Of a stretch of DNA of 15,719 nucleotides, positions 7,062 to 14,836 are shown in pieces. The DNA is taken from the NCBI GenBank assembly GCA_016946835.1, contig JACVTC010000072.1, forward strand, positions 949,001-964,719, in the 5' to 3' direction. This stretch comes from Neocallimastix lanati (nom. inval.). Taxonomy: Eukaryota > Neocallimastigomycota > Neocallimastigomycetes > Neocallimastigales > Neocallimastigaceae. A program made the translations under genes and the position numbers. Below the pieces are notes generated by a model. It was given only the letters and a program-made list of their open reading frames with translations. It did not search any database and was not told where the DNA came from. Every line of letters starts with the position of its first letter. Positions within the stretch are counted from its first letter, which is position 1.

Positions 7062-10000
7062 TATATTTTACTATATTTTTGAGGTGTACATTCCGATTTA
7101 ATAATATTCCTGAATTTGGATCAGCTAACGTAACTGTATTAAACTTTTTCTTGATTACTTTTAAAGGTCCATTAAAATAAGGTTCTAGTTTAGTTCTACT
7201 AAAGTTTCTAACTAGGACTAAATCTCCCTCCTTAATTTCCTTAGCCTGATTCATACTTTGTTTTTCTTCTCGTCTAACAGCCCAATATTTATTTGCATTT
7301 TTCACATTTTCTGATGCTTCTATGGTCCATCTATAATGAGATATAAACTTTTCCAATAGAATTTCATCAGAAGATTTATTTATACCTTTAGTCGGTCTTG
7401 CAGCTATATCAAAAGGTTGTTGGTCTTCACGACCATAAACTAATTCAAAACTAGAATGGTTAGTGGTACTATTTTTAACAGTTCTTAAAGCCCAGAGAGC
7501 AGAGGGTAATACCTCATCCCAATCTTTATTTTTTGTCCCAAGCAATCTAAGGAGTTTACCAATTTCTTTATTACGGTTTTCCGTAAGTCCATTAGATTCG
7601 GGATGATATGTTGTAACAAATTTTATATATACATCATATAGATCTAAAAATATTTTAGTCATATCTGATGTAAATTGGGCACCATTATCGGTGGTAATTA
7701 CTTGGGGAACTCCATGACGAGAAAATACGTTAATAAGGAACTTAATTACGTCTTTAGAAGTGATATTTTCAGTGGGTTCTGCTTCTACCCACTTAGTGAA
7801 ATAATCAACAGCTACTATTATATATTGATTATTACTTCTAGTTTTAACCAGTGGACCGATAATGTCCAAACCAAGATGTACAAAAGGTCCTTCCACTTTA
7901 GTAGGTAGATTTTCTGTAGGCTCTGGATAAGGTTGTGGTCGATTTAATTGACATTTTTCACACTTACTGACAACACGTTTAACATCATTCACCATGTCGT
8001 TCCAATAATAACTCTTACGTAAACGTTGATAAGTCTTATAATAACCATCGTGTCCAATATTATGAGCCTCTAATATTAATTTTATTCTTTCATTAAGATC
8101 GGTTACTAATTTTCTATAATTGTTACCATCAATAAAGTAGTCAATACCATCAATAGTGGTGAATTTTTCATTGATAAAATCATATATTACTTTGGATAAT
8201 AAGGCTTCATTTTCATCATTCGTAATATCATGGTTAATTATTTTGGTAGCTAAAACTACATTTTCTTTATTATTTTTCATTCGGGATAGGGCATCAGCAA
8301 GCACATTCTTTTTACCGGTTTCATATCTAATGTCTACACCAAGCATACTAGCTGTCAAACACCATCTAGTTTGCCTTGCATTATGTGGTTCCTTATTTTT
8401 GAACAACCCTAGTAACGGTTTATGGTCCGTATATACAATAGTTGGTATTGGATTTCCATCTATATACGGTTTTAATTTAGTTATACAATAATATAGGGCA
8501 GCACCTTCTAGGTCCGTTATACCATAATGCTTTTCTGCTCTGGTCAAACTTCTACTAATAAAGTGAATAGGGTGTTCTTTTCCAGTTTCATTATCTTTTT
8601 GTAATAACACACCTCCTATTCCATCATAAGAAGCATCGGTACGTATAATAAATTCTTTATCAAACTGAGGGAAACTTAATATGGGTGCATTTATTAGTTT
8701 TTCTTTCAGTACTTCAAACGATTTTTGGTGTTCACTAGTCCAAACATACTTCACACCTTTCCTTAATAATTTACACAAACACGCAGTAATTTGTGAATAT
8801 TTATCGATGAAATTTCTATAGTATCCAACAGCTCCTAAAAATGAACGTAATTCATGGATGTCCTGAGGGGGTTTCCAATCTCTGATAACCTCGATTTTAC
8901 TATCAAGAGGTTTTAAGCCTTTAGTGGTTAATCTATGCCCCAAAACATTCACTTCTGTTTTCATGAAGTGACACTTTTCAATATTAAGTTTTAATCTATT
9001 TTCTTTGAGTATGGATAAAACTTGTTGAATATGTTGGAGGTGTTCTTCAACTGTTTTAGAGTATATAAGTATATCATCGATAAAATTATAAACACACTTT
9101 CCTATTAAAGGAAATAGGATTCTATTCATTTCTCTTTGAAAGGTTGCAGGAGCGTTGGTTAAACCAAATGGCATAACTTTAAATTGGTAGTTACCAAACT
9201 TAGTGGTGAAAGTTGTTATACCAATACTTTCTTCCTCCATTAAAATTTGGTGATATCCAGAGTATAAGTCAATGGTAGTGAAGATAGTTGCACCATTGAG
9301 ACTATCAAAAATTTCATCAATGTATGGTATAGAATAAGAATCCTTTATAGTAGAATCATTAACCTTCCTATAATCTACACACATACGCCATTTCCCATTA
9401 GGCTTTGGTACTAGAACAATAGGAGAAGACCATTCAGAATTTGAAGGCTCAATTAACTTTTTATTAATTAACTTAGTTAATTCTTCCTTTAAAATATCTG
9501 TCTTTAATTTTGTTAGCCGATAAGCTCTTTGTTTTATAGGTTTGGTACCAGCTTTTAGATTTATTTTGTGTGGTGAAAGCAATGATGGTGTTAATTCCTC
9601 AGACGACGTAGCAACAATTTCTATATTGTCCTCTAATAGGTGTATTATATCAGTTCTATATTTCTCATTTAGAGTATTCATAAATATTGTATTATGTATA
9701 TATTCCATAGGTGGTAATCCTTCTAATTTCTTTAATTCCCCACAAGCATATTTTTCCTTACTATTATCCTCAAGTAATTTGTTAACACTACAAATATATT
9801 TTTCGTCAATTGCAGAATTATTTATTGGTGTAATAGAACTGATAGTACCATCCATGTTATATTTACATAAGCAATTATTTAAGGGATTAATAAATAATCT
9901 ATTATCAACTATAGTTTTTAAATTAATTAGCATGTCATAAAATGGTTCCTCTTTTTCTACAATTCGGAAATCAATTAACAATGAAAGCTCATTAATTTTC

Positions 10001-11247
10001 ACAGGTATCCTAACGACTATTCCTTCAGAGTATTCATCGTCTCTAGTGGCAAGCATTATTCTACCACAACTATGACCAACAACGGTATATTGGTATGGTA
10101 GAGAATTATAATATTTTTGTGACATAATATTTAAATTACTACACGTATCAATAAGTAATTTTCCAGATACGCCATCAACAGAGGCATCTACCATTGCAAT
10201 ATCCTCCTCTGTTATTTCTGTACTTTTACTTTTATAGTTATGATCAACATTATTAACTAATGTTGTAGTAGCAACTACATTATTAATAGCGCCAACAACA
10301 TTAGTGGTGGCTTTTTCTAGTTTTAAACCTTGGGAAACTTGACTTCTTATTTTAGGCGCAGCATTCCAAAGCTGTCCAAAGGTAATATTACACTTGGTAT
10401 TGCTTAAATCATCCCATACATCATATTCCTTATAATTAGAAAGCATTTTAATAATTCGATTTACCCGAGGTATTTTCATACTATTATTATTATCATTATT
10501 ATTATTATTATTAATACCATCTGTATTAATTAATTTATTTAATATATTTTTATTATTCGTTACATGATTATTATCGATAATAGTTTCATTATTATTAATA
10601 TTAATAGTATTATTATTATTAATATCATTTACGACTGGGGTTTTTCTAATAGTTCCGTTGTTACTATTATTAGGATTACTAGTATTATTATTATTATTTT
10701 TGTCTTTTTTTCTTTCTCTAGTTTGGTTAATTTCCCTTGGAGCTTCTACATTATCAACTTTTGAAGTTATTTCCTCTTTATTAGTAATTAAGTTTACATT
10801 AGACTGACTGGATGATGCAGTTTCGAATTCTTTAGAATTAGTATTAGATTTCAAAAATCTTTCTTTATCACGTATTGCTTTTTCAATTTTCTTTTCTTTA
10901 TTGATATTTGGTTGCATAATTATTGATGTTTGCAACTGTTTCTTATGAGGTATCACCTCTTCAGTTTCCAATTCTCTTTCTTTTCTTTTTCTTAATGCAG
11001 GAGTGTTTATAGGTCGTGGATTATCACGTAGGCTTTTATGAATTTTCCTTCCTTTTCCATTATCTAACTCAACATCACTTTCATCAAGTTTTCTTTTTGC
11101 CGCACCGACAAAATATTCTCCTACCTGATCATGACTTTTGATAGTATAATCCACTCTGTAGTCTTTACTTTCTGCATCAGAAGAATTGGAAGTATATTTT
11201 AATGAAGCTATTTTTTTGATGGGAGTGCTTCCTCTCCCTTCTACTGG
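7045..11247 (-). CDS. pol: E2 Pol polyprotein: protease, reverse transcriptase, RNase H, integrase
   Basis: 1400 residues entered by -1 frameshift at 11247-11253. Numbers below count from a GTG at 11154, giving 1369. Residues 1-230 are a basic, Asn-rich linker. Residues 258-273 are the pre-protease segment shared with E1. The protease site reads DTCS at 336-339, where retropepsins have D-S/T-G, and the later Gly motif is also missing. RT spans about 540-720, with catalytic Asp629 and the FIDD box 691-694. RNase H has Asp840, Glu883, Asp910 and Asp954. Integrase has a zinc finger (His1031, His1035, Cys1065, Cys1068), a D,D35E core (Asp1097, Asp1156, Glu1192) and a GPY/F-like module near 1326. 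No chromodomain is visible. Pol copies the RNA and integrates the cDNA. Apart from PR it looks intact. Confidence 0.95.
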   Translation of the reverse strand, partial: PVEGRGSTPIKKIASLKYTSNSSDAESKDYRVDYTIKSHDQVGEYFVGAAKRKLDESDVELDNGKGRKIHKSLRDNPRPINTPALRKRKERELETEEVIPHKKQLQTSIIMQPNINKEKKIEKAIRDKERFLKSNTNSKEFETASSSQSNVNLITNKEEITSKVDNVEAPREINQTRERKKDKNNNNNTSNPNNSNNGTIRKTPVVNDINNNNTININNNETIIDNNHVTNNKNILNKLINTDGINNNNNNDNNNSMKIPRVNRIIKMLSNYKEYDVWDDLSNTKCNITFGQLWNAAPKIRSQVSQGLKLEKATTNVVGAINNVVATTTLVNNVDHNYKSKSTEITEEDIAMVDASVDGVSGKLLIDTCSNLNIMSQKYYNSLPYQYTVVGHSCGRIMLATRDDEYSEGIVVRIPVKINELSLLIDFRIVEKEEPFYDMLINLKTIVDNRLFINPLNNCLCKYNMDGTISSITPINNSAIDEKYICSVNKLLEDNSKEKYACGELKKLEGLPPMEYIHNTIFMNTLNEKYRTDIIHLLEDNIEIVATSSEELTPSLLSPHKINLKAGTKPIKQRAYRLTKLKTDILKEELTKLINKKLIEPSNSEWSSPIVLVPKPNGKWRMCVDYRKVNDSTIKDSYSIPYIDEIFDSLNGATIFTTIDLYSGYHQILMEEESIGITTFTTKFGNYQFKVMPFGLTNAPATFQREMNRILFPLIGKCVYNFIDDILIYSKTVEEHLQHIQQVLSILKENRLKLNIEKCHFMKTEVNVLGHRLTTKGLKPLDSKIEVIRDWKPPQDIHELRSFLGAVGYYRNFIDKYSQITACLCKLLRKGVKYVWTSEHQKSFEVLKEKLINAPILSFPQFDKEFIIRTDASYDGIGGVLLQKDNETGKEHPIHFISRSLTRAEKHYGITDLEGAALYYCITKLKPYIDGNPIPTIVYTDHKPLLGLFKNKEPHNARQTRWCLTASMLGVDIRYETGKKNVLADALSRMKNNKENVVLATKIINHDITNDENEALLSKVIYDFINEKFTTIDGIDYFIDGNNYRKLVTDLNERIKLILEAHNIGHDGYYKTYQRLRKSYYWNDMVNDVKRVVSKCEKCQLNRPQPYPEPTENLPTKVEGPFVHLGLDIIGPLVKTRSNNQYIIVAVDYFTKWVEAEPTENITSKDVIKFLINVFSRHGVPQVITTDNGAQFTSDMTKIFLDLYDVYIKFVTTYHPESNGLTENRNKEIGKLLRLLGTKNKDWDEVLPSALWALRTVKNSTTNHSSFELVYGREDQQPFDIAARPTKGINKSSDEILLEKFISHYRWTIEASENVKNANKYWAVRREEKQSMNQAKEIKEGDLVLVRNFSRTKLEPYFNGPLKVIKKKFNTVTLADPNSGILLNRNVHLKNIVKYNSATI

Positions 11248-11253
11248 TTTAAA
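11221..11253 (-). promoter_or_regulatory. -1 programmed ribosomal frameshift signal (E2 gag-pol)
   Basis: Minus strand: slippery T TTA AAC at 11253-11247, in phase with gag and two codons before its TAG. After an 8-nt spacer there is a hairpin, GGGAG (11238-11234) with CTCCC (11225-11221), loop 8 nt. The -1 frame is open across it into pol, and the first residues (PVEG...) resemble those after the E1 shift. The slip site, short spacer and 8-nt-loop G/C stem parallel E1. Confidence 0.88.
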
Positions 11254-12200
11254 GGTCCTTTGGAAAAAATCTGTTTCTTATTTTCTTCTATAATGGCTTG
11301 TAGTTTGGGACAATGTTGTTGATAATGTCCAGGTTCCTTACAGAAGAAACAGGTTTTGACGGTAGAGTTTCTTGGTCCACGTGTAAGGTTCTCCCTTTCA
11401 CTTTCATCAGAAACTTTCCTATTGTCCCTGTTTTCATAAGTATTTCTTGGTGGTGAACTACGACTCTTATTATAATTATTATTATTATTGTTGGAAATAT
11501 TTCTATTAGGACTTGGTACACGATGTAACCTCACAGCAAGTCTATCCACTTTTTCTGCAATTTCATAAGCCTTTGAAAGTGGTATATCATCAATTAAAGT
11601 TACTCTTTTCCAGGCCTCAATATTATTCTCAAGTGCATCAGCATAGTCCAAGATACTGATTTGTTTTTTGTGAGTTTTATCTAATTTTAAATATAATGTC
11701 CGATATCTTTTATTAAAATCCCTTACTTTTTCATTTCTACCAATTTTAAGAGCACGCAATTCCCTTAATAAGGTATTCTGATCTTCCTTTGCCCCATAGA
11801 ATACTTCAAGAGCGTTGACGATCTCGACAAAAGAAGGATAACGGTTAGTTCTAACACTATCATTACTAGAACTACTTGAACTAGTAGAGCTACTGGTGCT
11901 AGATCCTGACATCTCACCAGTATCAGTGGAACCATTCAATTCTACATCTTCTTCTGCTGTAGTAGCAGGTAGTTCTAATTCTTGGATAATTTGTCTTGGT
12001 TCACCAGTAGACGTTAATAGGCAAGCAACAAAAATAGTTTTTGGATCAGTGATATTTTGTAATTGGATCCATAACTCAATTTCAGAAGCCCAAGATTTTA
12101 TATCCAAATGGTCCTTGTTTAATTTATCAACATATTTTAGTTCCTTTTTAAGATCTTTAAATGAAGGAACATTAGTAGTATCAATAGTAACTGAAGCCAT
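11241..12200 (-). CDS. gag: E2 Gag (nucleocapsid/capsid) protein
   Basis: 319 residues from the first ATG (12200; MASVTID...). The frame is open 15 codons further upstream, but only from a TTG, so 12200 is preferred. The N-terminal half is a Gag-like helical region. Residues near 95-115 are a Ser-rich tract, and about 150-215 align with E1 Gag (V-R-D-F motif). Then comes a basic, Asn-rich stretch and a CCHC zinc knuckle at 284-297 (CX2CX4HX4C) for RNA binding. The last codons, CCT TTA AAC CAG TAG, contain the slippery heptamer. It should assemble the particle for E2 and perhaps also package E1 RNA. Identity of the two Gags is low by eye, so cross-assembly is unproven. Confidence 0.9.
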   Translation of the reverse strand: MASVTIDTTNVPSFKDLKKELKYVDKLNKDHLDIKSWASEIELWIQLQNITDPKTIFVACLLTSTGEPRQIIQELELPATTAEEDVELNGSTDTGEMSGSSTSSSTSSSSSSNDSVRTNRYPSFVEIVNALEVFYGAKEDQNTLLRELRALKIGRNEKVRDFNKRYRTLYLKLDKTHKKQISILDYADALENNIEAWKRVTLIDDIPLSKAYEIAEKVDRLAVRLHRVPSPNRNISNNNNNNYNKSRSSPPRNTYENRDNRKVSDESERENLTRGPRNSTVKTCFFCKEPGHYQQHCPKLQAIIEENKKQIFSKGPLNQ

Positions 12201-12258
12201 ATTTCTTGAGTAGAAATTATACAGTAATATAGGTAAAATATTCAAAATAAAAATAATA

Positions 12259-12261
<3 letters not shown>

Positions 12262-12303
<42 letters not shown>
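12262..12303 (-). promoter_or_regulatory. A42 tract in the E2 leader upstream of gag
   Basis: T42 on the plus strand, so A42 in the element RNA, ending 62 nt before the gag ATG at 12200. Counterpart of the A45 tract that abuts E1 gag. The sequence between tract and ATG is AT-rich. Confidence 0.4.
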
Positions 12304-12312
<9 letters not shown>

Positions 12313-12351
12313 AGTATGTTATAGATATATATAATATAGTATTAGAATTTA

Positions 12352-12416
12352 TAAGTTTACAAACACTTCAGAGATTAGAAAAAAAAAATAGGTAAGTTTA
12401 CAAACACTTCAGAGAT
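12352..12416 (-). repeat. 24-bp direct repeat, period 41
   Basis: TAAGTTTACAAACACTTCAG plus AGAT occurs at 12352-12375 and 12393-12416 without mismatch. The 41-bp period and the position of ACACTTC within the unit match the hairpin array at 12575-12783, so these may be two degenerate units of that array (inference). Confidence 0.6.
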
Positions 12417-12574
12417 AAAAAAAAAATAAGTAAAATTTTTTTTTTTTTTTTTTTTGTTTTTGTTTTTGTTTTTTTTTTTTTTTTTTTTTTTTGTTTTGTT
12501 TTATTTTGATATCCAAGATTAAAATATTTTATAATTATTGTTTATTAAATTATATCTTTATAGTTATTTATATG

Positions 12575-12783
12575 AGGTTCGAAATACACTTCGACCACCT
12601 ACAAGAAATATATTTTTAGGTTCGAATAACACTCGACCACCTAAGGAAATTTTATATTATTGGTTCGAATACCTTTCGATCACCAATAGAAGATATAATT
12701 ATATTAAGGTTATAAGCTCGAATGACACTTCGACCACTTATAATGATAATTATTTGGTTCAAGATACACCTCGACAACCAAAT
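12575..12783 (-). repeat. Array of five hairpins with conserved core and covarying outer stem
   Basis: Plus-strand coordinates. H1 12575-12600, H2 12616-12644, H3 12658-12688, H4 12710-12743, H5 12752-12783; starts are 41, 42, 52 and 42 bp apart. Each is outer stem, inner stem TCGAA/TTCGA, a 5-7-nt loop (mostly ATACAC-like) and a 2-nt bulge on the right side (CC in H1, H2 and H4; TC in H3; CA in H5). Outer stems differ yet always pair: AGGT/ACCT, TTAGGT/ACCTAA, TATTGGT/ACCAATA, TTATAAG/CTTATAA, ATTTGGT/ACCAAAT. H4 has a C/A mismatch between its stems and H5 one mismatch in the inner stem. In the transcript the bulge is GG and the loop GUGUAU. The array sits between primer site and gag. Confidence 0.8.
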
Positions 12784-13039
12784 CAAACAGGTAATAAAAA
12801 AAAATATAGTAGTCTTTCTTCTTTGGCTCAATTTCACTTAACCACAGAGTAAGAACAGTAAACAAAAATTTTTTTTTTTTTTTTTTTTTTTTTTGAATTT
12901 CTTATATGTAGCACGGAATAAATTAATTGCTAAATTAAAAAAAATTAATATGGAAAATTTATAAATATTTCTTATATATATATTATTAGCTTTATATTAT
13001 TTTCGGATCCGCAGATTCTTTACAGGGCCGTTCGACCTC

Positions 13040-13127
13040 CACTATTGAACCGTCAGAATAGTGAATATAACAGAGTAGTGTGTGCCTGTACGAACACGGG
13101 ACCTTACCACTTTTTCTATTCTGTTAT
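13040..13127 (-). other. Structured island in the E2 leader
   Basis: A 7-bp hairpin, 13040-13046 (CACTATT) with 13057-13063 (AATAGTG), loop 10 nt, is followed by a 12-bp stem. That stem pairs 13067-13078 with 13116-13127 (ATAACAGAGTAG/CTATTCTGTTAT) and has one G-T pair. The segment has higher G+C than its surroundings. Function unknown. Confidence 0.5.
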
Positions 13128-13505
13128 CACTTGTATCACTAAACCTTATTCAATAATGCTCTACTACCTCCCTATGTGTAAAGCAATCCTTCTCCTATTC
13201 TCTAATATAAACGTCTAATTTTTATATCTATATATATCAACAGTCTTGGTATCAATATATAGATACTATATATATGTATATATTTATAAATTTGAATTTA
13301 TAATTTCAATTATAATATAATTTAGTCGATAATATAAATACGAATTACTATATACACTTAATTGTAACAAAGCCTTAAGCTAAGGAGTTTTTCATCCAAC
13401 AGCCGCCGATTACAATAAGTTATAAATTGTATAAAAGTATTCTTATATTAATGAATAAATGTATAATATAATTAAATTATTATTCTTACTAATTAGTACT
13501 TGACA

Positions 13506-13592
13506 GGAATAAATATTTCAAAGTTTTATATCACACAGTTTCTCTTGCACAAACAGAAATATAACAACTTTGTTGAATGAAATTATTTATCC
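13506..13592 (-). other. Long imperfect hairpin in the E2 leader
   Basis: 13506-13520 pairs with 13578-13592 (about 14 bp with small bulges). Inside it 13519-13525 (CAAAGTT) pairs with 13566-13572 (AACTTTG), and further in TTATAT pairs with ATATAA. The outer and middle stems share two bases (13519-13520) and cannot both be complete. Together they make a rod-like fold of about 87 nt. Confidence 0.45.
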
Positions 13593-13740
13593 AACTAATA
13601 TAGTAAGGACGTAGGTGCTACTTTAAATTATTAATATTTATTTATGTATATATTATATTTCTATATTATTGTAAAAAAAAATTTTTTTTTTTTATTTAAA
13701 TAAAATTATTGTGTATGTTTTAATATTAGTTTTTAATTTT

Positions 13741-13762
13741 GAATTCCCCGATATCTCCACCA
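13741..13762 (-). promoter_or_regulatory. E2 primer-binding site
   Basis: Read on the minus strand, TGGTGGAGATATCGGGG begins 8 nt after the LTR's terminal CA (13771-13770). It shares TGGTGGAGA with the E1 site. The implied primer tRNA ends ...TCTCCACCA. The full complement does not lay out cleanly as a tRNA acceptor plus T-arm, so the tRNA is not assigned. Confidence 0.7.
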
Positions 13763-13769
13763 AACTTTA

Positions 13770-14813
13770 TGTTATGGTTCGAGGAATTTAAAAAAAAAAT
13801 TATATAATATTAAAACACAAAAAAAAATTTTATTCTTTCACAATAATTTTTATTTATTTATTATATTTTTATTTTAATTTTTATTTTATTTTTATTATTA
13901 TTTTTATTTATTTATTTTATTTTTATTTTATTTTTATTATTATTTTTTATATATTTATTTTATTTTATTTTATTTTTATTATTATTTTTATTTATTTTTA
14001 TTTTCTTTTTTTTTTTTTTTCTTTTTATTTATTTATTTTTATTATTTCTATTTTTATTTCCTTTTTTTTTTTTTTTTTCTCTCCCCTAAAAAGGGGTTCC
14101 CAGGTAGTCAATTTATATCTTTTTGAAGATATAAAAGTAGCAAAGCCTCTGGAAGTAGTTGAAGAGATGGAAAAACAATAGATTTTTAAATCTTATTGAT
14201 TATTTCCTTATTGTAATAAATAGAAATTTTATTATTTCCTAATATTCAAATTAACCAAAATAAATCTATAATATAAAAGATGCATTATAGATAAGAATTA
14301 AACAAAAAAAAGAGAAGCAGTATTACAATAAAATTGAATACTTTAACTTAATTTTGATACTAATTTAATATGTAATCTTATATATTAATTTGAATGACAT
14401 AATAGAAAATAAAATACATTTATTAATATATGAAAAATCTTTTACAATTTTAAATACAGAAAATTTTATTTATTTATTTCTTTCATTTCAATTATTTCTT
14501 AATTCGAAAGACAGAAATATTGATAAAGTTATTTAAGTTGTTTATATACAGGAATTATTCCTTATTTAGAAAAATAATACTAAAAGTAATTAGTACTATG
14601 TTATTGCTAAACTCTCATAAATTTAATTTACCTTTATAAGGAATGAACATAAATTTAAATTAAATTTTATGTATAAACTTAAATTTTCAGATCAAATAAT
14701 ATAGTAAAATTATTAATGTAAAGAATACATAAATTTATTAATATTTTAAAAATCACCTTGACTATATTAAAAGGTTTTTAATAAGAATCAATTTATTACT
14801 TCATTCTTTATCA
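13770..14813 (-). repeat. E2 5' LTR, also serving as the 3' LTR of the E3 copy
   Basis: Second copy of 5974-7021 with the same TGTTATGG...TTATCA ends; 1044 bp against 1048 bp. Its left side adjoins the E2 primer-binding site and its right side adjoins a G-rich tract plus pol 3' end. It is therefore flanked by element sequence on both sides. Differences from the other copy are mostly homopolymer lengths, plus a small change in the T-rich minisatellite. Confidence 0.82.
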
Positions 14814-14836
14814 CGATGCCCCCGCTAAGACTCAAG

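Larger units (their letters stand above)
12201..13769 (-). other. E2 long 5' leader, non-coding
   Basis: About 1.57 kb between primer-binding site and gag, close to the E1 leader in length. On the plus strand it contains T runs (A-tracts in the transcript) at 12262-12303 and 12869-12894, and a T/G run at 12438-12501. It also holds a hairpin array (12575-12783), a 24-bp direct repeat and two structured islands. Short plus-strand frames across it (for example 12538-12852) have no recognisable domain. Stretches between the listed items (12900-13000, 13200-13500, 13620-13740) are plain AT-rich sequence. Confidence 0.7.
5974..14813 (-). mobile_element. E2: complete Ty3/gypsy-like LTR retrotransposon
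   Basis: LTRs at 5974-7021 (3') and 13770-14813 (5') bracket a primer-binding site, leader, gag, frameshift signal, pol and G-rich tract, all reading on the minus strand. The order within pol is PR-RT-RNaseH-IN, which defines the Ty3/gypsy (Metaviridae) type rather than copia, where integrase precedes RT. All coding frames are open and the catalytic residues of RT, RNase H and IN are present. The 5' LTR is followed by further pol sequence instead of host DNA, so no target-site duplication can be read on that side. Confidence 0.88.

Noticed and set aside
8156-8491. Plus-strand frames inside E2 pol (also at 7675, 9542 and 10564) and inside gag (11896)
   Set aside because: Shadows of the minus-strand gag and pol, which have recognisable domains throughout.
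12575-12783. RNA polymerase III B-boxes, because GGTTCGAA recurs as in tRNA T-arms
   Set aside because: The full B-box consensus is not met, no A-box or tRNA fold is present, and the pattern is better explained by the hairpin stems.
12575-12783. CRISPR-like array, because of regular repeats and spacers
   Set aside because: Units vary in their stems, the spacers are AT-rich and not uniform, and the context is a eukaryotic retrotransposon leader.
12538-12852. Plus-strand frame of 104 residues through the hairpin array
   Set aside because: The repeated R-P-P-like residues follow from the hairpin repeats; spacing is not a multiple of three between units, so no protein repeat exists.
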